From NCBI GenBank assembly GCA_903838415.1, contig CAILYI010000034.1, positions 1-37,447 of the forward strand: a stretch of 37,447 bases of DNA. Direction: 5' to 3'. Below are positions 8,581-15,946 of the stretch, in pieces. Under the pieces are notes generated by a model. That model was not told the origin of the DNA, made no database searches, and saw nothing but the letters and a program-made list of their open reading frames with translations. Numbering within the stretch: the first letter of the stretch is position 1; the number at the start of each line of letters is the position of its first letter. The position numbers and the translations under genes are program-made. The stretch comes from an uncultured Anaerolineae bacterium (GTDB lineage Bacteria > Chloroflexota > Anaerolineae > Anaerolineales > Villigracilaceae).

Positions 8581-9055
8581 CTTCTTCTCGATTCAGCATT
8601 TGTAAGACAGACAAAATTTCATCGTTGGCAGGAATATCGGTGGCGTCATGCCCGTAATGGACAAAACGAACCACTCCTTTTTTATCGATCGTCAGTTGGG
8701 CGGGCATGCGTCCAAACTTGAACAGATTGACTTCCTGTCCATACTTTTTCAATACGCTGTGCGTTGGGTCCGGTATGCCGACAAATGGCAATCCGTGCTT
8801 TTTCCAGTAATTTGCGAAGGCTTGCTCGTCTTCAGGCCCGAGAACCAAAATTTGCGTGTCCTGAGCCACAAACTTATCGTAGTCAAGGCGCAACTGCGCC
8901 ATGTGCCGTTGGCAGAAAGGTCAGAAGAAGCCGCGATTAAAAACCAGCAACACATTCTGTCGACCCTGAAAGTCTGACAGATGAACCGGCTGGCCTTTGA
9001 AATCTGTCAGTGAAAAATCTGGAGCGGGCTGATTGAGTTCAACGCGATTGCTCAT
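8561..9055 (-). CDS. Selenocysteine-containing peroxiredoxin-like protein (in-frame UGA at codon 45)
   Basis: Read through one TGA (8921-8923), this gives a 164-residue thioredoxin-fold protein of the AhpC/TSA redoxin family. Before the TGA: APDFSLTDFKGQPVHLSDF then VLLVFNRGFF. After it: PFCQRHMAQLRLDYDKF, ending with the usual IPDPTHSVLKKYG and KKGVVRFVHYG segments. In this family the peroxidatic Cys stands in RGxxCPFC, so the TGA falls on that residue, giving U45-P-F-C48. The frame is open on both sides with no shift needed. A hairpin with an AGUU loop lies 20 nt downstream. The start ATG at 9055 is 1 nt after the preceding stop. Expected role: reduction of peroxides with high reactivity. 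The alternative is a nonsense mutation or sequencing error in a Cys codon. Confidence 0.8.
8887..8923 (-). promoter_or_regulatory. Candidate bacterial SECIS element downstream of the Sec UGA
   Basis: In the mRNA the UGA (8921-8923) is followed after 20 nt by GGCGC-AGUU-GCGCC (8887-8900). A flanking U-U mismatch and two more pairs extend the stem. A stem-loop with a G in a small apical loop at this distance fits the general form of SelB-binding SECIS hairpins. The element lies in coding sequence, as bacterial SECIS do. Confidence 0.6.
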
Positions 9056-9056
9056 A

Positions 9057-9389
9057 TCAGGCCCGATTTCCCAGCCAGAATTTGCGCCAATCTCCGTGGC
9101 TGGCTTGCAAAGCCAGGAAGGCATACAGACTGCCCGCAAAGAAACCCAGCGTCATCATGGCAACCGTCCACAGAATGGCGACAGCCAGTGATTTTTCGCG
9201 GTAAATAATCCAGCCGGAGAACAGGGTAAAGCCGGTATATAAGTCAACCAGCGAGACGATGCCCCAGGGCATGGCAAGCAGTTTGCCGCCTTCCACGAAG
9301 AAATCGCCGCGGGTGAAGGCAAATCCCAGGATCGCGGTCATGACGATGATGCCCAGGATGGAAATTCCTTTTGCAAGTTTCATGTTCAA
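9057..9389 (-). CDS. DUF1475-like small membrane protein
   Basis: A 110-residue protein with three likely membrane helices: about residues 7-25, 42-63 (MPWGIVSLVDLYTGFTLFSG) and 69-93. The WGIVSLVDLYTGF stretch and a following W-I-x-Y-R-E loop resemble DUF1475 proteins, which have no known function. The stop codon is 1 nt from the ATG of the selenoprotein gene, so the two should be co-translated. A second ATG two codons in (NM at 2-3) is an equally possible start. It may anchor or serve a membrane redox step with the peroxiredoxin, but no residue shows this. Confidence 0.65.
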   Translation of the reverse strand: MNMKLAKGISILGIIVMTAILGFAFTRGDFFVEGGKLLAMPWGIVSLVDLYTGFTLFSGWIIYREKSLAVAILWTVAMMTLGFFAGSLYAFLALQASHGDWRKFWLGNRA

Positions 9390-9485
9390 GTCTTTCTCAG
9401 GTTGTTTGTCGTTTGGAAAATGAGTTTCGTACCCAGCGCTTTGCGTTCACCTGTCAACGCGCTGCTGACGGTCAAGAGAATAATC

Positions 9486-10826
9486 TCAGGCGGCCTGTCG
9501 ACGCTTGATCTGCTTTTCAATCCAGCGTTCCAGCGGGGCGGCATTTCCGCCGAGCTGGTTGTGCGCGGCATACCAGTAGATTTCAAGGTAATCGTCAATG
9601 ACTTTCGTCGACAGGTTTTGGCCTTGCAACAGAAGAGTCAGCCAATCAACTTCGCTATCCAGGAAATTAATGTCGCCCAATTGCAGGCAGGCGATAATAT
9701 TGTCACCCATGAATTTGTGAGCATCCTTGATGTAATTCATATTCGCGCCCCTGGCCAGGGTTTCTTCGTCGAAGCTCGCTTCAAGGCTGGAGCGTTTTGC
9801 AGTAAAAGCTTTCAGGGCATCCACATATTCCGCTGACGGTGTGGCGGGCTGCGGGTTGGCCGGGCGGGATGCCAGTAAGATTTCAATCCGATCGATGGCG
9901 GATTCCAGGCGGTCGCCCAGGTAATGTCCCGCAATCCGTTCCCCCAATTCGGGATGAACCAGGAAGGCGCGCCCACCAAAAGCAACAGAGATATTCTGCG
10001 CCGAAATCAACGCCGCCGATTGTTGCAAGGAAGCGGCGGTATTCAATTGCTGTGAAGCCAGCACCACCAAACTGGCGCTAACTGCTTCGACAGTTTCTTC
10101 AAAGTGTTCGGGGGGCACATTGGCGCCCAGGTAGATAACGTTCAATCCGCGACGGCGCAGGAACAACGCCATCAACAGCGGCGTAAAAGCGTGCCATTCA
10201 TCCGAGGGACAACCGATGATGATGGTTTGTCCACGCGAGGGGGCCGGCGAAGCCGAGATCAGCACTCCGATGCGCCGCATGGCCAACCCCGAAGCAAAGT
10301 GTTCCTGTTGCACGCTGGCGCGATTTTCGAACCACATACTGCCGATATCGGCCATGCCGCGCTGCAGCACTTCCACGCAGACGGTTTCAACCGGATAAAG
10401 CGCAAAAGCCTGGTTGAGGACCTGCTCGGCGGCCGGCTCGTTGAAGTTGATGCAGGCCGTCAGCCACTGTAAGCGCATCGCATCGATCCCGGTTTCAGGG
10501 GGCTGATAGATGGGTGGCTGCGCATTGTTGGCGCTATATTGACTGACTGAGCGGGTCTGCACTGCTGAAAGCGGGTCAATCCCCTGGGAAGCATGCTCCT
10601 TCCACATTTCCACCGCGCGCGAAATGCTCAAGCCTTCATTCTGCCGGACGATTAACCACTTGATCATCTCAATATCATGCTCGGAATACAGGCGATGACC
10701 GCCAGAAGTGCGCTGCGGCATGGGAATCCCATAACGGCGTTCCCAGGCCCGCAGCACATCAGGCTTGATACCGGTTTCTTTTAGAACAGCTTTCAGATTG
10801 TAAGCAGGAGTCAGGCTGAGGGGCAT
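9486..10826 (-). CDS. CarH-like MerR-family regulator with B12-binding domain
   Basis: A 446-residue regulator. Residues 9-58 are a MerR winged helix (VLRAWERRYGIP then SGGHRLYSEHD). Residues 110-190 form the helical B12 cap with W165-x9-E175-H176, the motif that contacts adenosylcobalamin in CarH. Residues 200-320 are the Rossmann B12 domain with E210-x-H212, H212 being the expected cobalt ligand; the usual Gly of ExHxxG is Thr215. CarH proteins bind operators as dark-state tetramers and release them when light cleaves AdoCbl. About 120 extra residues (327-446) follow the domains of the well-studied homologues. The gene starts 11 nt after crtI with no clear ribosome-binding site, so it is probably coupled and autoregulated. 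A B12-independent CarA-type mode is less likely, as the ligand residues are present. Confidence 0.88.
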   Translation of the reverse strand: MPLSLTPAYNLKAVLKETGIKPDVLRAWERRYGIPMPQRTSGGHRLYSEHDIEMIKWLIVRQNEGLSISRAVEMWKEHASQGIDPLSAVQTRSVSQYSANNAQPPIYQPPETGIDAMRLQWLTACINFNEPAAEQVLNQAFALYPVETVCVEVLQRGMADIGSMWFENRASVQQEHFASGLAMRRIGVLISASPAPSRGQTIIIGCPSDEWHAFTPLLMALFLRRRGLNVIYLGANVPPEHFEETVEAVSASLVVLASQQLNTAASLQQSAALISAQNISVAFGGRAFLVHPELGERIAGHYLGDRLESAIDRIEILLASRPANPQPATPSAEYVDALKAFTAKRSSLEASFDEETLARGANMNYIKDAHKFMGDNIIACLQLGDINFLDSEVDWLTLLLQGQNLSTKVIDDYLEIYWYAAHNQLGGNAAPLERWIEKQIKRRQAA

Positions 10827-10837
10827 GTTAAAAAAAC

Positions 10838-12373
10838 CTAGGCTTGCGGGGCGGGCTGAAGTTTGCGGGCGGCGGCGCTTTTCAGGCGGCTGAATTCCTT
10901 CAGAATCCGCTCAGTGGTCAGACGCGCCGAGAGCAGCACAATCGGCAGCCCGGTGCCCGGGTGCGTCGACGCGCCAGCAAAATACAGATTCTTGAATTGC
11001 GCATGGCGATTCTGCGGGCGCAGGAAACCCACCTGCCAGAAGTTATGGCTCAGGCCAAAAGCCGCGCCTTTTTCCAGGTTGAATTGTTCTTTCCAGGTCA
11101 GCGGGGTATGGATCATCTCAAACTTGATGTGCTCGCGCAAATCGTTGATGCCCATATCCCTTTCCAGCCGCGCAAAAACGGATTCGCGCGCGCGATTAAC
11201 CATCTCCGGCCAATCCTGCTGGTTACTCTCATCCATGTGACCGACCGGCACCAACACATAAAGCGTTTCCTGGCCCGCTGGGGCCGCCGCCGCATCCGTC
11301 CGCGCCGGAGCATGGATGTAAAAACTGGGCTGCGCGGGCAGGGTATGGTCATTGAAAATCTGGTCAAACGAAGCCTTGTAATCGCCCGCCAGAAAAACAT
11401 TGTGGTGCGCAATCTGCTCATACGGTTGATCCACGCCCCAATAAAACATGATCGTCGAGCAGGTATACAGCTTCTTTTCCAGTTTTGCGGCTTCGGCATT
11501 CTTTGGCAGCAATTCTTTATAGATGTACGGAAGATCGGCATTCCCGATAAACAAATCAGCCTCGTAAACCTGGCCGTTTTCCGTTTCGACGCTTTCCACT
11601 TTTCCACCCGCAGCCTTGATCGCCTTGACTGGAGAATTGTACACAAACCTGACGCCCAGCTTCTCAGCGATGGCGGTCAGCGTTTCGATGGCTTTGTACA
11701 CCCCCCCCATCGGATACCACACCCCTTCGGCCAGTTCTGTGTACTGAAGCAGGGAATAGGTGGCTGGGGCATCGTAAGGGCTCAGACCAAGATACATATT
11801 CTGAAAGGTAAACGCCGCTTTCAGGCGTTCATCTTTGAAATAACGGCTGGTGTTGCGGTAATGCTTATCCAGCGCCTTCAGTTGGAAAATTAGCGGCAAA
11901 TTGGTCAGGCTGAAATACTCGAAAATATTATAAAAATTCCGCCCAACAAATTTCTCAAGTGAAATCTTGTAATGCTTGCCGCCTTCGGCAATGTAATTAA
12001 GAAAACCGGTAAACGCCGTTTTCTCAACCTTTTCGAGCTGAGTCTGCATCTCGCCAATATTCGAAGTCAGCTGCAACTGCAACCCATCATCAAAGTGGAC
12101 TTTGTAGGTTGGGTCAATGCGCTTGAGCTGCATGTGATCGCTCATTTTTTCACCCAGCGCCGCGAAAGTCTCTTCCCAAATTTCGGGCATCAGAAACAGC
12201 GTCGGCCCAATGTCAAAGCGATGCCCACCCTTAATCACCTGGCCACAGCGTCCGCCGGGCGTGGAATTCTTTTCCAAAACAGTTACCGAAAAACCGTTCT
12301 TTGCCAATCGACCGGCGGTGGCAATCCCACCAATTCCAGCACCGATCACAATTGCGGTAGGCTTATTTGTCAT
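10838..12373 (-). CDS. crtI: Phytoene desaturase (CrtI type)
   Basis: A 511-residue FAD-dependent desaturase that introduces double bonds into phytoene. The N-terminal dinucleotide motif is GAGIGGIATAGRLAKNG (12-28), followed by LEKNSTPGGRCGQ and the usual FDIGPTLFLMPE. The C-terminal signature GASTHPGTGLPIVLLSARL is intact. Length is normal. It is divergent from crtB, with a 170-bp shared promoter region, and is followed directly by the CarH-like gene. GGAGAG precedes the ATG by 8 nt. The number of desaturation steps cannot be told from sequence. Together with CrtB it would give coloured linear carotenes from GGPP; no cyclase or ketolase is present in the window. Confidence 0.93.
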   Translation of the reverse strand: MTNKPTAIVIGAGIGGIATAGRLAKNGFSVTVLEKNSTPGGRCGQVIKGGHRFDIGPTLFLMPEIWEETFAALGEKMSDHMQLKRIDPTYKVHFDDGLQLQLTSNIGEMQTQLEKVEKTAFTGFLNYIAEGGKHYKISLEKFVGRNFYNIFEYFSLTNLPLIFQLKALDKHYRNTSRYFKDERLKAAFTFQNMYLGLSPYDAPATYSLLQYTELAEGVWYPMGGVYKAIETLTAIAEKLGVRFVYNSPVKAIKAAGGKVESVETENGQVYEADLFIGNADLPYIYKELLPKNAEAAKLEKKLYTCSTIMFYWGVDQPYEQIAHHNVFLAGDYKASFDQIFNDHTLPAQPSFYIHAPARTDAAAAPAGQETLYVLVPVGHMDESNQQDWPEMVNRARESVFARLERDMGINDLREHIKFEMIHTPLTWKEQFNLEKGAAFGLSHNFWQVGFLRPQNRHAQFKNLYFAGASTHPGTGLPIVLLSARLTTERILKEFSRLKSAAARKLQPAPQA

Positions 12374-12439
12374 TTCAATTCTCTCCGTATTTAATCAATT
12401 TCCATTCAAGGAATTCTGGATAACCTTGCTCAGTATAAC

Positions 12440-12516
12440 ATTTGTCCAGTATTTGTCAAGATTATCGTTATTGACACTGTACAATATCTTGACAAAATAT
12501 AGAATTTAGTTAAAAT
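12440..12516. promoter_or_regulatory. Divergent crtI/crtB promoters with 11-bp operator-like repeats
   Basis: crtB promoter (+): TTGACA 12489-12494, 16-bp spacer, TAAAAT 12511-12516. crtI promoter (-): TTGACA (12454-12459 reversed), 16-bp spacer, TATACT (12432-12437 reversed). A perfect 11-bp inverted repeat, TTTGTCAAGAT at 12452-12462 and ATCTTGACAAA at 12486-12496, covers both -35 boxes. On the crtI side ATTTGTC recurs with an 11-bp period (12440, 12451). Known CarH operators are tandem 11-bp repeats overlapping a -35 box, so this is the likely site for the adjacent regulator. Confidence 0.65.
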
Positions 12517-12543
12517 AGAATTATCGTTACCTGGGAGAAGATC

Positions 12544-13488
12544 ATGATACAAGCACGTTGGGAAAACCGTTTGATCAATATGGCCGGAAAAGTAACCCAC
12601 CCATCCACACGCCCCGTTTTTTCCTATTGGGCCGGTGACGCTTCGCTGGCCAAGGCTTACGAATTATGCGGACAAATCGCCGCCCATCACAGCAAATCCT
12701 TTTACATGGCTAGCGCGCTGCTGCCTGAAGAAAAGCGCTCTGCGGTTCGAGCTCTGTATGCTTTCTGCCGCACCGTGGATGACATTGTGGACGAATCCAC
12801 TCTGCTCGGGCGCGATGTGGAACTAGACTACTGGCGCGGCCTGATTCAAGGCCTGATCCGCCCCCGCCCCGACGATCTGGTCGGACAGGCCTGGGTGGAT
12901 ACCCGCTCCCGTTACCATATCCCGGCTCATTATGCCTTGCAGCTGATCGATGGCGTTTCCCGCGACCTCGGTCCTGTGCGATATCAAACCTTTGATAATT
13001 TGACCACCTACTGTTACGGCGTGGCCTCCACGGTCGGCCTGATGAGCATGCATATTGTCGGCTTCAAATCTGCTGAAGCTGTGCCCTACGCCATTAAACT
13101 CGGCGTCGCCCTGCAGATGACCAACATCCTGCGCGATGTGGGCGAAGACTTCCGCAACGGGCGCATCTATCTGCCCCAGGAAGAACTCAGCGCTTATGGC
13201 ATCACCGAAGCCGACTTGATGAATGGAGTTGTCACTCCGCAGTGGCGTGAATTTATGAAATTCCAGATTTCCCGCACTCGTCAGTTATACAAGGAAGGCT
13301 TCGTGGGGATTCACCTGCTTGAGCGTGATGGACAAATGTCTATCGGCGCAGCCTCCAAATTCTATCAGGGGATTTTGGACGCGATCGAAGCCAACAATTA
13401 TAATGTCTTCTCAAGACGGGCCAGTCTCAGCACGTGGGGCAAACTCAGCAGAATTCCCGCAATATGGATGAAGCTGGTCAGCCGCTAA
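12544..13488 (+). CDS. crtB: Phytoene synthase
   Basis: A 314-residue trans-isoprenyl synthase condensing two GGPP to phytoene, the first committed carotenoid step. Both Asp-rich motifs are present: D79-D-I-V-D83 in FCRTVDDIVDE and D198-x3-D202 in QMTNILRDVGEDFRNGR. Start: ATG with GGGAG 6 nt upstream. The first 25-30 residues are extra compared with short CrtB proteins, so an internal start is possible but has no better ribosome site. A squalene/dehydrosqualene synthase is excluded in practice by the neighbouring crtI. It reads away from crtI-carH and shares its control region. Confidence 0.93.
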   Translation: MIQARWENRLINMAGKVTHPSTRPVFSYWAGDASLAKAYELCGQIAAHHSKSFYMASALLPEEKRSAVRALYAFCRTVDDIVDESTLLGRDVELDYWRGLIQGLIRPRPDDLVGQAWVDTRSRYHIPAHYALQLIDGVSRDLGPVRYQTFDNLTTYCYGVASTVGLMSMHIVGFKSAEAVPYAIKLGVALQMTNILRDVGEDFRNGRIYLPQEELSAYGITEADLMNGVVTPQWREFMKFQISRTRQLYKEGFVGIHLLERDGQMSIGAASKFYQGILDAIEANNYNVFSRRASLSTWGKLSRIPAIWMKLVSR

Positions 13489-13519
13489 CGAAACAAGCCT
13501 CCACATAAAAAGGTGAACC

Positions 13520-13720
13520 ATGCTAACTTTCGATGAATATTGGGAAATGACCTATCCAAACGAAGATTCCGAAGCATGTAAAGCGAAGGCGCAGCATGCC
13601 TGGATGTTTTGTTATGGCCAGATGAAAACCAACCTACAATTGCAGACGTACGAGAATACTCCCTGTCCTGATTGTGGCTGTATAAACGGTCAGCATTACA
13701 CCACCTGTACATTCTGTTAG
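13520..13720 (+). CDS. Small cysteine-rich protein, unknown function
   Basis: A 66-residue frame 31 nt after crtB, preceded by AAAGGTG at good spacing. The N-terminal half is acidic and amphipathic (LTFDEYWEMTYPNEDSEA). The C-terminus has CPDCGCINGQHYTTCTFC, two CxxC-like pairs that could form a zinc ribbon or knuckle ending at the last residue. I know no named family. The cysteine spacing and ribosome-binding site make it better than a random frame. It could be expressed with crtB. Confidence 0.5.
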   Translation: MLTFDEYWEMTYPNEDSEACKAKAQHAWMFCYGQMKTNLQLQTYENTPCPDCGCINGQHYTTCTFC

Positions 13721-13767
13721 CCTGCTAACGCAAACGAAATCGATTCTCAGCATTTTCTCCAAAAACA

Positions 13768-13796
13768 GGAGCGGACTGCATCTTGCAGCCCGCTCC
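13768..13796 (+). terminator. Strong hairpin after crtB and the small Cys-rich gene
   Basis: GGAGCGG (13768-13774) pairs with CCGCTCC (13790-13796), and CTGCA with TGCAG inside, with one mismatch and a 3-nt loop. The plus side lacks a clean T-tract (GTACGTTT). The minus side has T5 nearby. It probably ends the crtB transcript, or serves both directions. Confidence 0.5.
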
Positions 13797-13823
13797 GTAC
13801 GTTTAAAGGGTAAAATCCAGTTA

Positions 13824-14744
13824 TTGTTACCAACCGAGCGCACTTTGGCCACTCAACGCTGGAAACCGGTCTCGTTTTATCTTAAACTGAGCGCCATCAC
13901 CTTTTTCGTGACGGTTCTGAGCGTCATTTTCCTGACCGCAGCTGGCATGGCAACCGCTGTCACCATCCCGCTAAAATCTTCACTGTGCTGTAAAACCCCG
14001 GCCCGTTTCGGCGCAGATTACGAGGAGATGGAGTTCTCCACCGCCGATGGCTTGACACTCTCCGGTTGGTATGTTCCGCCCCAAAACGAAGCTGTCATCA
14101 TCCTGATTCACAGTTACTACGCTGACAGGCGCCAGACACTTCCCGTGGCCGAAATGCTTTACAAACACGGCTACGGCTTGCTGATGTACGATCAGCGCGC
14201 CAGCGGAAAAAGCGACGGGACGATCCGCTCGCTCGGCACATTGGACATTCCCGATCTCAAAGCCGCCGTCGATTGGCTGACTTTGCGCCAGAAAAACGTT
14301 AAAATTGGCGCATATGGATGCTCAATGGGCGGAGCGATTGCCATCGCGGGAGCCGCTGATGTTCCAGCCATGCGCGCCATTGCGGTGGATGCACCCAGTC
14401 CGCTGCAATGGAATGAAAATCTGCCACAATTCAGCCTGCACGACCCGCTCAGTCTGCCAATAACCGCGTTATACTATCAGCTCATCCTGCTGCGTGTGCG
14501 CAGGCTGCCGCCCACCGGCACCGTCGCAGCCGTTCAAAATTACGGCGCGCGCCCAATTTTGTTCATTTCCACCGGTCAAGACGGCGAATTCTCCCGCGTA
14601 AAGACCTATTTCGAAGCAGCGCTTGGGCCGAAAACGCACTGGAACTTCCCCGACGCAAGTCACTGCACAGCGTCAGGCGCTCATCCGCAGGAATACGAAC
14701 ATCAGCTTGTCAATTTTTTCAATTCCTTTCTACCCAACGAATGA
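13824..14744 (+). CDS. Membrane-anchored alpha/beta hydrolase
   Basis: A 306-residue hydrolase with one N-terminal membrane helix (about 20-46), so the enzyme probably faces outside. The core starts near 64: oxyanion segment ILIHSYYADR (93-102), nucleophile elbow G165-C-S167-M-G-G, an Asp near 258 (STGQDGEF) and His near 283 (PDASHC). The pattern fits the BAAT/acyl-CoA thioester or YqkD/BD-FAE-like esterases that hydrolyse unknown esters. The start is TTG with AAAGGG 13 nt upstream. A later TTG exists, and no ATG is available before the membrane helix. The gene leads an operon with malY-like and methyltransferase genes: the next ATG lies 14 nt beyond the stop. Confidence 0.8.
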   Translation: MLPTERTLATQRWKPVSFYLKLSAITFFVTVLSVIFLTAAGMATAVTIPLKSSLCCKTPARFGADYEEMEFSTADGLTLSGWYVPPQNEAVIILIHSYYADRRQTLPVAEMLYKHGYGLLMYDQRASGKSDGTIRSLGTLDIPDLKAAVDWLTLRQKNVKIGAYGCSMGGAIAIAGAADVPAMRAIAVDAPSPLQWNENLPQFSLHDPLSLPITALYYQLILLRVRRLPPTGTVAAVQNYGARPILFISTGQDGEFSRVKTYFEAALGPKTHWNFPDASHCTASGAHPQEYEHQLVNFFNSFLPNE

Positions 14745-14758
14745 ATAGAGGAAACCCC

Positions 14759-15946
14759 ATGCCCATCGACTTTGACCGCATCATTAATCGCCGCCACACC
14801 AACTCCATCAAATGGACATTTTTCGACGAAGATGTCGTCCCCATGTGGGTGGCTGATATGGATTTCCCCGCGCCGGAACCGATCATCACCGCCCTGCACA
14901 CCGCAGTGGAACATGGCATCTTTGGTTACGAACTGCCAAACCAGGCTCTGCGCGAATCCGTGGCGGCGCGCATGAAAAAACTCTACGGCTGGAAAGTGGA
15001 TGAAAAGAGCGTGGTGCCTGTGACGGGACTAGTCAGTGGGTTTTACGCTGCCGCTTCAGCCCTGTGCCAACCCGGAGACGGCTACCTGATCCAGACGCCG
15101 GTTTATATGCCCTTCAACGATATCCAGAAAAACCTGGGCGTCATCCGTCAGGAAGCGCAGCTGATCAAAACGGGCAAAAACGGCAGACTCAGCTACGCAA
15201 TCGATTGGGATGGGTTTGAAAAAGCCTTCAACGCTGGCGGCAGCAAAACGAAGATGTTCCTGCTCTGCAATCCGCACAATCCGACAGGACAGACCTACAG
15301 CCGCGAAGAACTGTCAAAAATGGCTGAACTCTGCCTGAAAAACAATACCGTCATCGTCTCGGATGAAATTCACAGCGAATTGATGCTCGGCAGCGCGAAA
15401 CACGTGCCGATGGGCTCGCTTTCGCCCGAAATCGCCCAACAAACCATCACACTGGTTGCGCCCTCTAAAACCTTCAATATCGCCGGTCTGTTTTGCGGAT
15501 TTGCCATCATCCCCAACGAAGAACTGCGCGAACGCTACAAAGCCGTCGTAGAGCGCATGACCCTGCACGTCGCCAGTCTGGCACAGGTGGCAGCGCAGGC
15601 CGCTTTCTCCGGTCAATGCGACGGCTGGTTGGCAGAATTGCGCGCCTACCTGACCGCCAATCGTGATTTCGCAGTAGGTTTTGTGGAAAATGAGCTAAGC
15701 GGCGTCCAGATCAGCGTGCCCGATGCCACTTATCTGGCCTGGCTCGATTGCAATGAACTGGTCGCAAGCGGGAAAATCAAAACATCCCCCTATGAGTTTT
15801 TCCTGAAAGAAGCCCGGGTGGCGCTGAATGATGGCGCAGCCTTTGGCACCGGCGGCAAAAACTTTGTGCGCCTGAATTTCGGCTGTCCGCGGGAAATACT
15901 GGTCGAAGGCCTGGAACGCATGAAAAAGGCACTGACACAAAAATGA
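14759..15946 (+). CDS. MalY/PatB-type cystathionine beta-lyase (PLP)
   Basis: A 395-residue fold-type I PLP enzyme. It starts at the second ATG (MPIDFDRIINRRHTNS) because AGAGGA is 6-7 nt upstream of it; an earlier ATG overlapping the previous stop has none. Characteristic segments are VPMWVADMDFPAPEPI (27-42), FGYELP, NPHNPTGQTYSREEL (171-185), SDEIHSELM (201-209) and the PLP lysine K237 in VAPSKTFNIAG. The family cleaves C-S bonds of cystathionine, and some members act as modulators or aminotransferases. Likely role: homocysteine formation or sulfur release from cysteine conjugates. The methyltransferase downstream overlaps by 4 nt. Confidence 0.9.
   Translation: MPIDFDRIINRRHTNSIKWTFFDEDVVPMWVADMDFPAPEPIITALHTAVEHGIFGYELPNQALRESVAARMKKLYGWKVDEKSVVPVTGLVSGFYAAASALCQPGDGYLIQTPVYMPFNDIQKNLGVIRQEAQLIKTGKNGRLSYAIDWDGFEKAFNAGGSKTKMFLLCNPHNPTGQTYSREELSKMAELCLKNNTVIVSDEIHSELMLGSAKHVPMGSLSPEIAQQTITLVAPSKTFNIAGLFCGFAIIPNEELRERYKAVVERMTLHVASLAQVAAQAAFSGQCDGWLAELRAYLTANRDFAVGFVENELSGVQISVPDATYLAWLDCNELVASGKIKTSPYEFFLKEARVALNDGAAFGTGGKNFVRLNFGCPREILVEGLERMKKALTQK

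Noticed and set aside
8561..9139. Peroxiredoxin region as a frameshifted or nonsense pseudogene
   Set aside because: Both halves are in the same frame, well conserved, and the only defect is a TGA on the catalytic Cys with a suitable hairpin downstream. Selenocysteine is the simpler reading, though a base error cannot be excluded.
14741..14758. Earlier ATG for the MalY-like gene
   Set aside because: It overlaps the preceding stop and has no ribosome site. The ATG at 14759 has AGAGGA at good spacing and begins the conserved protein.
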